DNA of 64,000 nucleotides. It comes from Pseudophaeobacter sp. Its GTDB lineage: Bacteria; Pseudomonadota; Alphaproteobacteria; Rhodobacterales; Rhodobacteraceae. The notes under the pieces are model-generated. The model saw only the letters and a program-made list of their open reading frames with translations, was not told where the DNA came from and did no database searches. Both the position numbers and the translations under genes were made by a program. Where the stretch lies: contig JALUXC010000010.1 in NCBI GenBank assembly GCA_027019165.1, forward strand, positions 124,001-188,000, written 5' to 3'. This document shows, one piece after another, positions 37,293 through 45,734 of this stretch. The first letter of the stretch is position 1. Each line of letters opens with the position of its first letter.

Positions 37293-37597
37293 TCGATCAG
37301 CCCCCGCGCGCGCAAATCGTCCTCATCGGCCAACGTGTCAGCCTTGGGCGCGCCCCCCTGACGGCGATAACGCGCCAGCTTCCGTTCCCGTGCCATCAGA
37401 CGCCAGGTTTTCCACAGCCCCTCGATTAGCCGCTTCGTCGCTCCAATCGCCGCAGCCGCAGCAATCAGACCGAACAGAAAGGCTTCAGGCGCATAGAGCT
37501 GCCAACTGACCCAGGCCAAACCAAAGCCAAAGGCGGCCCGCAGGAAGGCGATGTTGATCTCCCTGACAGGCTTGCCGTCGAACCCGGCCGTATTCAT
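37289..37597 (-). CDS. Two-segment membrane protein, possible anchor for the coupling ATPase
   Basis: A 102-residue protein with two hydrophobic segments near residues 18-37 and 41-54 (AEAFLFGLIAAAAAIGA-like) and a basic, cytoplasmic-looking C-terminal half (RLIEGLWKTWRLMARERKLA). Its stop overlaps the ATPase start, and its ATG overlaps the stop of the VWA-like gene, both by four bases. The arrangement suggests it is the separated membrane part of a VirD4-like protein, an inference from order and size. Confidence 0.6.
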   Translation of the reverse strand: MNTAGFDGKPVREINIAFLRAAFGFGLAWVSWQLYAPEAFLFGLIAAAAAIGATKRLIEGLWKTWRLMARERKLARYRRQGGAPKADTLADEDDLRARGLIE

Positions 37598-38478
37598 TGG
37601 CCTGCCCCATAGCTGAGGGGCGTCAGCCGGACAGCGCCTGCACCGTTGGCTTCGAAATATTCGACCCAAAACTGGCGCAACTCGTCATTGGTACAAAAGT
37701 TCAGCCCATCACGCGGTAACGTACCAAATTCCACAAGCCGGATATCGACGCTGGCACCGTTAAAATTCTCAGGCGCGATAAAGCGGTAGTCAGGACGTTG
37801 GGAGAAGACCTCAAAGCGCGGCAATTCTCCCTCTTTTTGGCAGAAGCGACCCGCCGGGCTATTGCTGAGGCCATCGGAATAGATCGATAGCCGCGACAGA
37901 GGCGAACCAAAGTCATAGCGCGAAATACCTTGAAGCTGTTCGAGGATGGGCGAGTTCCCCGCCACATGTGACCTATCCTGCGACTGCGTCATCATTGCGT
38001 CGACAAAACCCTCGAACCGAGCCTGCGCGTCCCGATAGATACGGGCAAGTTTTAGCTGAGAACTGGCGGGCGCGCCGATGGCTTCCTGTTCCCGCGCGGT
38101 CTTGGCTGGTTTGCACAATGTGAAAACCGGCTTGTTGATCGTCGCCGTCGAACCGCTTTCGGTCGTAAACACGGAAAGCTGCCCGTTTGCCGCCATCCGC
38201 TCGTATGCCTCTATGAGGCTGTTGCGCAGGTCGCGTTTCTGACTGGCACTGGTCTGATGAGTTAGCGAGTAATCCACGAAGAGCGCGGTTTGCTCTTGAT
38301 CGTCGCGAGCGTAGCAATAGTTGGCGTCGATCTGTTCGGTATTGAGATGGCGGTAGGCAAGAATTCCACCACCGCCCAGGGCCGCGAGAGGAACAGCAAC
38401 CATGCCCGCGATTAGGGCCGTGGTTTGCAACAGGCCGCGTTTGGGCTTGCGACGGCGATTGAATTTTGAACGTGTCAT
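37594..38478 (-). CDS. Membrane-anchored protein with a von Willebrand A-like domain
   Basis: A 294-residue protein. A basic N-terminus and one transmembrane segment near residues 18-42 are followed by a domain in the VWA pattern: FVDYSLT at 67-73 (DxSxT of a metal-ion site), NSPILEQLQG near 175, and YSDG near 200. The domain is exported by topology. VWA domains hold protein partners through a metal ion, so a role in assembling a surface or envelope complex is reasonable. It is tied by start/stop overlap to the two-segment protein and, eleven bases upstream, to the four-segment protein. Confidence 0.6.
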   Translation of the reverse strand: MTRSKFNRRRKPKRGLLQTTALIAGMVAVPLAALGGGGILAYRHLNTEQIDANYCYARDDQEQTALFVDYSLTHQTSASQKRDLRNSLIEAYERMAANGQLSVFTTESGSTATINKPVFTLCKPAKTAREQEAIGAPASSQLKLARIYRDAQARFEGFVDAMMTQSQDRSHVAGNSPILEQLQGISRYDFGSPLSRLSIYSDGLSNSPAGRFCQKEGELPRFEVFSQRPDYRFIAPENFNGASVDIRLVEFGTLPRDGLNFCTNDELRQFWVEYFEANGAGAVRLTPLSYGAGQ

Positions 38479-38488
38479 GTGGATCTCC

Positions 38489-39697
38489 TTAAGCGGCTGC
38501 GTTGATGGATGGATTGCGGATAGCGCTCAGTCGTGCGGTGAAACCGGTATGCGCAGCGCTGATGCGGGCATTTGCTTCTGTACGGGCGTTACGTAGCCGT
38601 TCGAGCGAAGGCGGCGCGGTCTCGTTTCCCAACTCACCGGGATCAATCAGCAGCGCGTCGAGTGCCGTATCAGGTTCAGGTTGAGGCAGGTCCTCACCTG
38701 CGACGAAGCATCGCCGTTGCCATTCATCCCGAGAGAGCACGGCGAGGTCGGCTTTGGCGGTCACAACGCGCCCATTGAAGCGGGTGATATCTTCGAAAAG
38801 TGCAACCCGGTCTTCGGGAGCGGCTACGGCATCGAGGATTTCCTCCTCCGCCTCTTCTGCAATCTCTGCGACCTCTTCCAGCGCGTCTTCGACCAGGCCC
38901 TGTGCTTCATCCGCGATATCGCCACCCGCGCCGACATAATCGGAATAACCCGGAATCGGATCGAAAAATCCGCCAAAGCCCTTCGCCGCCGCGAGTGCAA
39001 CAGAGAGCGCAGCGATGATCATGATGACCAACGACAGACCATCGTTAAAAGTGGCCCCAAACGGCACCGCTGCGAAATCGAACAGCCCATCATGTCTTCC
39101 GGTGATGCGCATCCGCCCGCCAGCAAAGACCATGACCATGGCGACAATTGCTTGAGCGGCTAGACCGATCCGGGCAATCCAGCGAGTGGTGAGTTCCGCA
39201 GGACTCCAGAGCACGGCTTCGCTGCGATACTGGACGAAACGCAGGGTGAAGCCGATGGCGAGGCCAAGCCCGATATTGGCGGTGGCAAAGGTCAAGGCGA
39301 AACCAAGTGCGGGGATCAGGTCCACATAGCCATCGGCAAACAGCCCTGTGGCCGCAAAGATCACTTCCAGCACGAGGCCGATCATGATGATGAACAAGGT
39401 CTTTAGAACATCGGGAGTGCGCGGTGGGCGCATGATCCGGTTTGCGGCTTGAAAACCGCGCCGCCCGCGTTCGACGTCTTTGGCCGCACTGGCCAATTGC
39501 ATGAGTTGCACTTCAACGGATGCGGCCTCTATCTCCATCTGGCGCACTGCTCGGTCCTGCAGAGCTTCTGCCGTACCAGCCGCCCGAATTGCCGCATTTT
39601 GCTGTTCATTGAACAGACGCTTGTGCAGTTTCACCTGCTGCTTTCGCAGTGGTTTGGCAAGCATGTCTTCTTTTTTGAGATAGGCGGGGCTATGCAT
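38489..39697 (-). CDS. Four-segment membrane protein of unknown function
   Basis: A 402-residue protein. A helical, basic N-terminal region of about 90 residues (EDMLAKPLRKQQVKLHKRLF) precedes membrane segments near 98-120, 126-154, 175-193 and 219-239. A very acidic helix follows (EEVAEIAEEAEEEILDAV), and then a soluble tail. ATG 39697 has aggagg just upstream. I do not recognise a family. It heads the operon of VWA-like, two-segment and coupling ATPase genes, so it may form part of a membrane platform. Confidence 0.6.
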   Translation of the reverse strand: MHSPAYLKKEDMLAKPLRKQQVKLHKRLFNEQQNAAIRAAGTAEALQDRAVRQMEIEAASVEVQLMQLASAAKDVERGRRGFQAANRIMRPPRTPDVLKTLFIIMIGLVLEVIFAATGLFADGYVDLIPALGFALTFATANIGLGLAIGFTLRFVQYRSEAVLWSPAELTTRWIARIGLAAQAIVAMVMVFAGGRMRITGRHDGLFDFAAVPFGATFNDGLSLVIMIIAALSVALAAAKGFGGFFDPIPGYSDYVGAGGDIADEAQGLVEDALEEVAEIAEEAEEEILDAVAAPEDRVALFEDITRFNGRVVTAKADLAVLSRDEWQRRCFVAGEDLPQPEPDTALDALLIDPGELGNETAPPSLERLRNARTEANARISAAHTGFTARLSAIRNPSINAAA

Positions 39698-39816
39698 CAG
39701 CGGCCTCCTTGGACGGTTGGGGACATCGCGCACAAGACATGCGCCCTTTTGCCTTAGGACGTCGGAAGCAGTAGGTCGGGCCAGGAGCGGGCTATCTCTG
39801 GGCGGATAACCCGGCC

Positions 39817-40158
39817 TTATGCTTTGGCGGATGGCGAAGCCAGCAAAGCGATTGCTATGATGATCAATGCCAGAGCCAGAAACTTCCTCGGCTCGGTGGT
39901 ATCTCCCCACCAGATCATGCCGACTACATTGATCGCGAGAAGTCCACCAACGCTCATCAAAGCCGATGCTGTGCCAAGATCAGCGCCTTTGGCGGATGCC
40001 CACACAAAACCAGCAGCGGATGCGCCCCAGAGCGTGGCCCCGATAATCGCTAAGGGGACGGCGCTTGTGTCCGATGCGAGTCGGAGTGAAACGGTCCCGG
40101 TAAACGATGTCAGTGTTGCCAGAAACAGGGCGAGGTGTGGTTTCCAAAGCTCAAACAT
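39817..40158 (-). CDS. SMR-like four-segment membrane protein
   Basis: A 113-residue protein with four hydrophobic segments, the length and spacing of small multidrug-resistance transporters. The third segment (LGTASALMSVGGLLAINVVG) and fourth (FLALALIIIAIALLA) resemble EmrE-like proteins. The essential membrane Glu of segment one is not present in its N-terminal PHLALFLATLTSFTG, so proton-coupled drug export as in EmrE is doubtful. Between two mobile-element genes it may be cargo or a membrane component. Confidence 0.6.
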   Translation of the reverse strand: MFELWKPHLALFLATLTSFTGTVSLRLASDTSAVPLAIIGATLWGASAAGFVWASAKGADLGTASALMSVGGLLAINVVGMIWWGDTTEPRKFLALALIIIAIALLASPSAKA

Positions 40159-40256
40159 TTCAAAGGCTCCGAGAGAAGATACCCGTCCCGTGAAGCACGG
40201 AACGGGCACGGCGCTGGGTAATAGAAGAGCGCTTTGAGGGCGGATCAGGTGGCGTT

Positions 40257-40997
40257 TTAAACGCCCGACGCCGACCTGATCGCTTCTTGTAAAATGGCCC
40301 CCGCGTGGATCCGGCAGGCGAAATCGATGAACATCGTCTGACCAAGGGTATGCGCATCGGCACGTCGAGTTGGCGGCATTTCCGCAAATCGGAGGAACTT
40401 GTTAAGGCCCCCACGCACTTCCTGTCCGAACAGTTCGCGCATTTCGAAGGTGATTGCGGACCATTCTTGTCCTGGAAAACGCAAGCCACGCCAGTTCTGC
40501 ATCATCGTTGACCGGTCGAGAAACGCGCGATCCCATATCTGTTCTGGGCATAGATTGTCGGGATCAAGCCAATCGTCGTTTAACGTAAAAAGATCGCCCA
40601 AATGACAGGAGTAGACCATTGCTACAATCCAGTCATAGGCGGCATCGCCGCGAAGGTTCAGCATACAAAGATACTGCGCCAACGTGCTGCGAAACGCGCC
40701 ATCACGTAGCACAAACTCAGGCCGAGCGATCAGGTTGCCAGAAAATGTAAGGTCGATTTCCGCCCATTCCGGATGCAGTCTTGGCTTTGGTCCGTGAGTT
40801 TGAGCTAACCCGAACAGAAACTTTTCCAGATCCGCTTTCGATGGTGGTTTGCCATCGAACAGAAAACTGTCGTCGGGGTGCACACCGCGCCCATAGGTCA
40901 TAGCCCATACGAGCGTTGGGTAAGGTGTAGATGGCCGCGTGTTATGCGGCAGTACCGCCATCAGGCTGTTCTTACTTTCATGCTGTCGGAAAGTCAT
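40257..40997 (-). CDS. Hypothetical soluble protein
   Basis: A 246-residue soluble protein with no motif I recognise. Aromatic-rich segments such as AMTYGRGVHPDDSFLFDGKP and QYLCMLNLRGDAAYDWIVAM suggest a compact fold. ATG 40997 is chosen as the first position where family-like composition starts; the 55-residue upstream extension is Cys- and Arg-rich and overlaps the repeat region. A hairpin (ggcgttt/aaacgcc) sits at its stop. It begins divergently from the metalloprotease gene. Confidence 0.55.
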   Translation of the reverse strand: MTFRQHESKNSLMAVLPHNTRPSTPYPTLVWAMTYGRGVHPDDSFLFDGKPPSKADLEKFLFGLAQTHGPKPRLHPEWAEIDLTFSGNLIARPEFVLRDGAFRSTLAQYLCMLNLRGDAAYDWIVAMVYSCHLGDLFTLNDDWLDPDNLCPEQIWDRAFLDRSTMMQNWRGLRFPGQEWSAITFEMRELFGQEVRGGLNKFLRFAEMPPTRRADAHTLGQTMFIDFACRIHAGAILQEAIRSASGV

Positions 40998-41155
40998 TCG
41001 ACGTCCTTTCGACACCAAACAGGTGCAAAAAAGCCGAGGACATTGTGCGGAGGTTTCAAGTGGTGCCGCCGAGCACCAAAGAAGAACGGCCGTTTCCCCG
41101 CCAAGCCCACCGGCTATCGGCTGTGTCGATGTTGCACCGAGTCTGACGGCCCCAT

Positions 41156-41221
41156 TCCTCAACGAATCCTCAACAGATGAAACTTTGTTTCCGAACGTTC
41201 GGTTTCATCCTAGGATGAAAC
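41156..41221. promoter_or_regulatory. Cluster of palindromes and repeats before the metalloprotease gene
   Basis: Within 66 bases there are two copies of tcctcaac (41156 and 41167), the 12-base palindrome ccgaacgttcgg (41191-41202) and a perfect 20-base palindrome GTTTCATCCTAGGATGAAAC (41202-41221) that shares one base with it. An extra gatgaaac half lies at 41177. This is what an operator for a dimeric regulator looks like. It lies 27 bases before ATG 41249 in the 250-base gap between divergent genes. Confidence 0.6.
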
Positions 41222-41248
41222 GGTAGCAGGATGGCATTGGAGGACTAG

Positions 41249-42850
41249 ATGGCAGGCTCGGCCACACGTTTGTTTAGCGAACCAAATAGAACTTCTGAAA
41301 TAGCGGGGTCATTTCGTACTATCGCCGGAGAAGAGAGCCTAGAGATTGAGACCTTCTACATAGACTACCTAGCGGCTGCCAATCGTACCGCAGTCGATCT
41401 CAGCTATTTGTTGAATGAACTCCTTCATATTTTCAATGAAGAGGACATCCATGTAGTAACAGTGACGGTTGATGAGAAGAACTTCGGCTTTGATTGCAGC
41501 ATACGCCCAACGGAAAGCACCAACCCGGAAGTAATTATTTCTCTGGGCACGTTTTTACTAATAGATCAAGGTACGAATGCAAACCTGGCAAACTCAATTG
41601 TGCTGCGTCAGAACTTCGAACGCTGGTTTCTAACTAGTGAGTTGGAACGGCAGCCAACATTTTTACGAGACGTGTCCTATCTTTTCAATCCAACGACCAG
41701 ATCGGTTGTAAATGATGACGAGATTTCATCATTCACACATCTTTGGCCGTATCTCACCGACAACTCAGATGTTTGGTGCCTACTCGAGGCAACAGCAAAC
41801 ATGTCGCTCCTCTTCATGTGCTTGCACGAATTAGGTCATCACTATTCTCGCCATGCCCAAAACAACAGAGATATGGTGTACATTGTGAAAAAATCTCATA
41901 TTCCGGTTGACTTTTCGAATAGCAGTGACGGTGTGGAACTTCTTCTATATGATGATGAATTGACGAAAAGTGAATACGAAAAAAGCATGATGCTTCAGCG
42001 AGAGTTTGAAGCCGATTGGTTCGCTGTGCAGAACTTCCTAACCATGCTCAACCGGCTTGACTCGAAGAGAGCTTTCACGAGGGAGGGTGGAGTTCCGGAG
42101 AATATCTGGGGATACTTGCAGTTTGTCTCGATAAATACATGTGTCTTTTTCGATGCAGTTTTTAAGGGTGTCGAAAGTGGTGATTGGGAGTATCAATACG
42201 ATTGTTATAGTCGATACTCTTGCATTTTAACCGCTGCCAACTACTGGCCGATGCTCGCAACCATTCTTGAGCGAATTTTGGGAAGCTTCGGCGGAGAAGT
42301 CGAATTTGACAAGATTGATCAATTACAGAGGGCGCATAAGTTTGCGTTATCTGTTTGGGATCTCGATCAGCTATTCTCGTTGTGCAACATACCCCAGCTG
42401 CTCGGAGACGATAAGAATTTTGATCTTGTGTACAATGAAGCGCAGAACGAGCTTGTATTTTTGACGAATGAGGAAACAAAAAGGTCCATTTGTATTTTTG
42501 TATCCGAGATTCTGAAATCTGATTGCGTGAATTTATACGCAAGTGAAGTAGAGAAATTTCCTGGGATATCCGCGCAAGCGATAGCCAAGAGTCATTCACT
42601 TGTTGAGGTGCTGACGGCAAATGTTAAAGCTAGGCTGACTGGCAAGGATGCCTCACCGGAGGCAGCCGCTATGGCTCAAATGCGTGATAGCTGGCCGACG
42701 TTCATCTCAAACCTTAGCCTACTAGAATTGCATAAGAATGCGCAATTTGTCCGAGAAATGGGTGAAGAGAAAATGTCAAGCTACTATGAAAGGATGTGGA
42801 AGTATGCCGAAACAGGTGTTTCCCACGCAGGGTTCGTGGATAAATCCTAG
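41249..42850 (+). CDS. Putative HExxH zinc metalloprotease, element cargo
   Basis: A 533-residue protein with no signal peptide. The zinc motif is HELGH at residues 193-197 within LLFMCLHELGHHYSRHAQ. A third ligand is offered by EFEAD at 252-256, the gluzincin/M48-like order. The first 170 residues and the C-terminal 270 match no family I know. Codon use is much AT-richer than the conjugation genes, pointing to separate origin. ATG 41249 has ggagga. It is convergent, 18 bases apart, with a gene for an ankyrin-tailed protein of similar composition; the two may form one functional set. Confidence 0.65.
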   Translation: MAGSATRLFSEPNRTSEIAGSFRTIAGEESLEIETFYIDYLAAANRTAVDLSYLLNELLHIFNEEDIHVVTVTVDEKNFGFDCSIRPTESTNPEVIISLGTFLLIDQGTNANLANSIVLRQNFERWFLTSELERQPTFLRDVSYLFNPTTRSVVNDDEISSFTHLWPYLTDNSDVWCLLEATANMSLLFMCLHELGHHYSRHAQNNRDMVYIVKKSHIPVDFSNSSDGVELLLYDDELTKSEYEKSMMLQREFEADWFAVQNFLTMLNRLDSKRAFTREGGVPENIWGYLQFVSINTCVFFDAVFKGVESGDWEYQYDCYSRYSCILTAANYWPMLATILERILGSFGGEVEFDKIDQLQRAHKFALSVWDLDQLFSLCNIPQLLGDDKNFDLVYNEAQNELVFLTNEETKRSICIFVSEILKSDCVNLYASEVEKFPGISAQAIAKSHSLVEVLTANVKARLTGKDASPEAAAMAQMRDSWPTFISNLSLLELHKNAQFVREMGEEKMSSYYERMWKYAETGVSHAGFVDKS

Positions 42851-42868
42851 CTTCTTGCTCACTGGCTG

Positions 42869-44491
42869 TTATCCAATCGTGTATGAATTGTCGCTAGAGG
42901 GCAAAGAAAGTGATTCAACGTGGCACAGAAGGCTTGCCAAGCCGAAGTCTTTAGCTTCTAGGGCGGCGATTTCTGATGGTAGCCGGTTCTGCCCATCGCG
43001 AACTTGAAAGTTCACTGTTTCGCGAGCTCTATTGATCAGGCCTGCCTGGTCTAAACTGCTTGCCAGTTCATAAATTTCTTCCATACCTTCCAATTCGATC
43101 AAAACCGCTAGTTTTGATATTGCTCCGGTAGCAGATATCCAATGTAAACAGTTGCGGCGGTCAGCGGAGCTTCCTGAGCTGTTGATCTGTCCGCCAGATA
43201 AAATCGCTTCGATAAAGTCATCGATGCTTCCAAAGGCTCTCACAGTCGCAATAAGTGCGTCGTCACGTTGCGTCTGATCGCTATTTCTATCATTATTCCT
43301 GTTCATAAATATATTAAAAAATGCCTCAGTATTATCCTTTCTGTAAGTCTCAAGGGAGGTCTTCATCTGGAGAAAGCCATAGGTCTCTTCGAAGCCAGTA
43401 AACTTCCTGCCGAATAATGATAGCATAACATAAACATCTGCATCCCACAAATCCGACGAGAGCGCTGTAAGTTGCAATATTTCGAAATTTTCGATGTCGG
43501 CGCTGATGTTCGAATCGATCATTGTGTGAATGTCTTTATCAGCCGAGGCCGCCCTGGACTTTGCCAAGGATTGACTCATTTCTTTTCTTTTTCTTATCAA
43601 CTGCAAATGATCAGGTTGATTGTCCATCGCAACAGGGGTTGCAATCAGTTCGGCCGCCGTACCAAACTGCGATTTTGTCAGGATTGTTGAGTCGTTGTCG
43701 GCCTCAATGACAATTCCGTCACCGCAGATCTTTCTATCGAAGCCACGGGCTTGAACACGTCTTTCAAAACTAGCAGGACTCTCCGCGTTTCTCTTGTAAA
43801 AATCCAACGTCTCCTGTTCAACCTGAAGCACCTGATGATGAACAAAGAACCGGCGCACTTCTATTTGGCGGAGTTTCTTTTCAGATATATCTCTTGCGTA
43901 AGTGGTTCGAAGTTCTTGTTTTTTACTCAGCCTTGGTTTGATCCCGATTTTGGTTAAGGCGTCATGTAGGTTTACTACAGCCAAGGCGTTTGATGAATTT
44001 TTGAGGTCCTCATCTTTCAAGTGCCCCTTTACTATCAAAAAATCTCGAAATGCTGACAGTTCCCACCATTTGCACCCGTAGCGTGATTTATATTTCTCAC
44101 CAGTTTTGTTGTCCTTTCGCGGCACACCATCGTAAATGCGACGCAGAGTGTCATCTGTGAGTATTCTGGCATCGTAATCTATGACTTTTGAATGGTCTGC
44201 CAGGGGAACGTCTCTACCCAATCTCTCCTTGATATATTCTTTGAAATTGCTCTGAATTTCGTGCGTTTGTTGGCGACTCTTGTGTTCTTCATACGAGAAG
44301 GGAAAGTTGTTGACTTCATAAGTCAACTTTTTCCAGGATGGCTGTTGAACGAGCCTAAATGAGTGACGATACGATTGCAGCTTAATCAACACCAGTCGTT
44401 CTTGACTTGGATTAAATTCATATTGCGGGTGAGGAATGGAACGTTCGGAATGGATCATGTCAAATAGCTCCGCTTGAGCATGTTTTGGCAC
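42869..44491 (-). CDS. Large protein with ankyrin-like C-terminus, unknown function
   Basis: A 540-residue soluble protein. The C-terminal part (about 430-525) has two ankyrin-like units, NCLHWISATGAISKLAVLIE and DGQNRLPSEIAALEAKDFGL. The remainder is unfamiliar, with charged, aromatic segments such as RYGCKWWELSAFRDFLIVKG. No catalytic motif is evident. Base composition equals that of the metalloprotease gene next to it and differs from the rest. An effector, toxin or defence role is possible but is inferred only from position and composition. Confidence 0.6.
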   Translation of the reverse strand: MPKHAQAELFDMIHSERSIPHPQYEFNPSQERLVLIKLQSYRHSFRLVQQPSWKKLTYEVNNFPFSYEEHKSRQQTHEIQSNFKEYIKERLGRDVPLADHSKVIDYDARILTDDTLRRIYDGVPRKDNKTGEKYKSRYGCKWWELSAFRDFLIVKGHLKDEDLKNSSNALAVVNLHDALTKIGIKPRLSKKQELRTTYARDISEKKLRQIEVRRFFVHHQVLQVEQETLDFYKRNAESPASFERRVQARGFDRKICGDGIVIEADNDSTILTKSQFGTAAELIATPVAMDNQPDHLQLIRKRKEMSQSLAKSRAASADKDIHTMIDSNISADIENFEILQLTALSSDLWDADVYVMLSLFGRKFTGFEETYGFLQMKTSLETYRKDNTEAFFNIFMNRNNDRNSDQTQRDDALIATVRAFGSIDDFIEAILSGGQINSSGSSADRRNCLHWISATGAISKLAVLIELEGMEEIYELASSLDQAGLINRARETVNFQVRDGQNRLPSEIAALEAKDFGLASLLCHVESLSLPSSDNSYTIG

Positions 44492-44539
44492 CTGGAGCGA
44501 GGTGCTCTAAGCTAAAAATATTTCTCACGTCTTTCAACC

Positions 44540-44635
44540 CGTGACGAGGCTTGTTGATAGGATTTGCAAAATCGTGACGAGGCAAGATGTGTACGGCGTA
44601 ATACGCCGTACTTTCTTGCCAAGGGGCTGCGCCCC
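44540..44635. repeat. Direct repeats and nested hairpins between the ankyrin gene and resolvase
   Basis: The 11-mer CGTGACGAGGC occurs at 44540-44550 and 44573-44583 (33 bases apart). An extended stem follows: ggcaaga (44581) with tcttgcc (44614-44620) encloses gtacggcg/cgccgtac (44591-44611). A second hairpin ggggc/gcccc is at 44624-44636. This could be a recombination (res-like) site, a transcription end, or a small structured RNA. Confidence 0.5.
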
Positions 44636-44655
44636 GTTGCATCCCGCTTGGTGGA

Positions 44656-45237
44656 TCATATATCATGGACTGGATAACGTAGCCCCAAACGACGAAAGCT
44701 CCTTTGCAATGTGATCCGGGAGACGCCTAGACTGAAGGCGATGTCTTTGCAGCTCAACGTGGAAAGTTGTCGGTATGCGGCGCGGATATCGCGTTCCGTC
44801 AACTTTGGACGGCGCCCCAGTGTCACGCCTCTGGCACGGGCTGCATCAAGGCCTTCTCTCGTTCTTCGTGATATGATGCGCCTTTCAAACTGCGCGAATA
44901 ACGCAACGATGCCGAAGAACAGCTCACCTTCATCGCTCGTTGTATCGAGCGGAAAGCTGAGGATATTGAACTTTACTCCCTGCTGGCACAGCGCGCTGCT
45001 GATCAGAATGGCGTCCACGGCAGAGCGAAACGCACGGTCAAGATCTACAACTACAAAGGTGTCGCCCGGCTCTAGGTCAGTAAGGAGCTTATCGAAAACC
45101 GGACGTTCAGCAGCAACCGCCGAGACATGTTCGATGTAGAGTTCGTCGCATTCGGCGCGCAGAACGTCGATCTGACGGTCAGGCGCTTGCGCGCGGGTGG
45201 ATACGCGGATGTAGCCAAGGCGGCGCGGGTTGGACAT
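44656..45237 (-). CDS. Small serine resolvase/invertase family recombinase
   Basis: A 193-residue resolvase. GYIRVSTRAQAPDRQIDVLR carries the catalytic Ser at residue 13, VVDLDRAFRSA the Arg pair, and EGELFFGIVALFAQFERRII the long helix. The helix-turn-helix tail is CKDIAFSLGVSRITLQRSFR. ATG 45237 was chosen at the domain start. Such enzymes resolve plasmid dimers or transposon cointegrates; its nearness to the repeat cluster fits a recombination site nearby. Confidence 0.92.
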   Translation of the reverse strand: MSNPRRLGYIRVSTRAQAPDRQIDVLRAECDELYIEHVSAVAAERPVFDKLLTDLEPGDTFVVVDLDRAFRSAVDAILISSALCQQGVKFNILSFPLDTTSDEGELFFGIVALFAQFERRIISRRTREGLDAARARGVTLGRRPKLTERDIRAAYRQLSTLSCKDIAFSLGVSRITLQRSFRRLGLRYPVHDI

Positions 45238-45389
45238 CGGGTGTGATCGAAAACGATCCTTTCCGATCTGCTTGTCATTCGGCGCTGCCGCCACGTGCCT
45301 GCATCTGCAAAGCCGCTGTTTTCTTGATACTTGGTTTACCGCTTCAGCGGAATCCCTTAAAATTGACACTTGAACAAAAACCATGGTTT

Positions 45390-45731
45390 ATGAACAGCAT
45401 AGATGCATGGAGTGCGGCAATGGTGGCAGGGGCCATCTTCGTCATTCATCCACAGGAAATCCATGCGGAGGGCTTCACCGGAGCGGACTTTGCGACCTGG
45501 GAAACGACCGCGCAGGACAGCTTCATCCAGACGTCTATCACGATGGCAGGCGTGGTGTTCTCGCAAGTCGCACCAAAGAAGTCGGCCTGTGTGGACAACT
45601 GGTATCTTGTGGATGGCCAGAAAGCGGCACGGAACGCGCATATTCGCAGAACCATCGCGCAGTATGACGGCTATCATCCCAGCGGCACGATCTTAGCAAT
45701 CCTGCTGGAGGCCTGCGGGCCGTTGAACTGA
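45390..45731 (+). CDS. Small exported protein of unknown function
   Basis: A 113-residue protein with an N-terminal hydrophobic stretch (SAAMVAGAIFVIHPQEIHA) that may be a signal peptide. Two Cys residues, in KSACVDNWY and LLEACGPLN, suggest one disulfide after export. No family is recognised. The ATG at 45390 lacks a strong ribosome site. It is divergent from the resolvase and its stop is three bases from that of the next, convergent gene. Confidence 0.5.
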   Translation: MNSIDAWSAAMVAGAIFVIHPQEIHAEGFTGADFATWETTAQDSFIQTSITMAGVVFSQVAPKKSACVDNWYLVDGQKAARNAHIRRTIAQYDGYHPSGTILAILLEACGPLN

Positions 45732-45734
45732 AGA

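Noticed and set aside
45238..45389. A res site upstream of the resolvase
   Set aside because: gatcg/cgatc and a few short inverted repeats are present, but they do not form the three-part arrangement of a res site.
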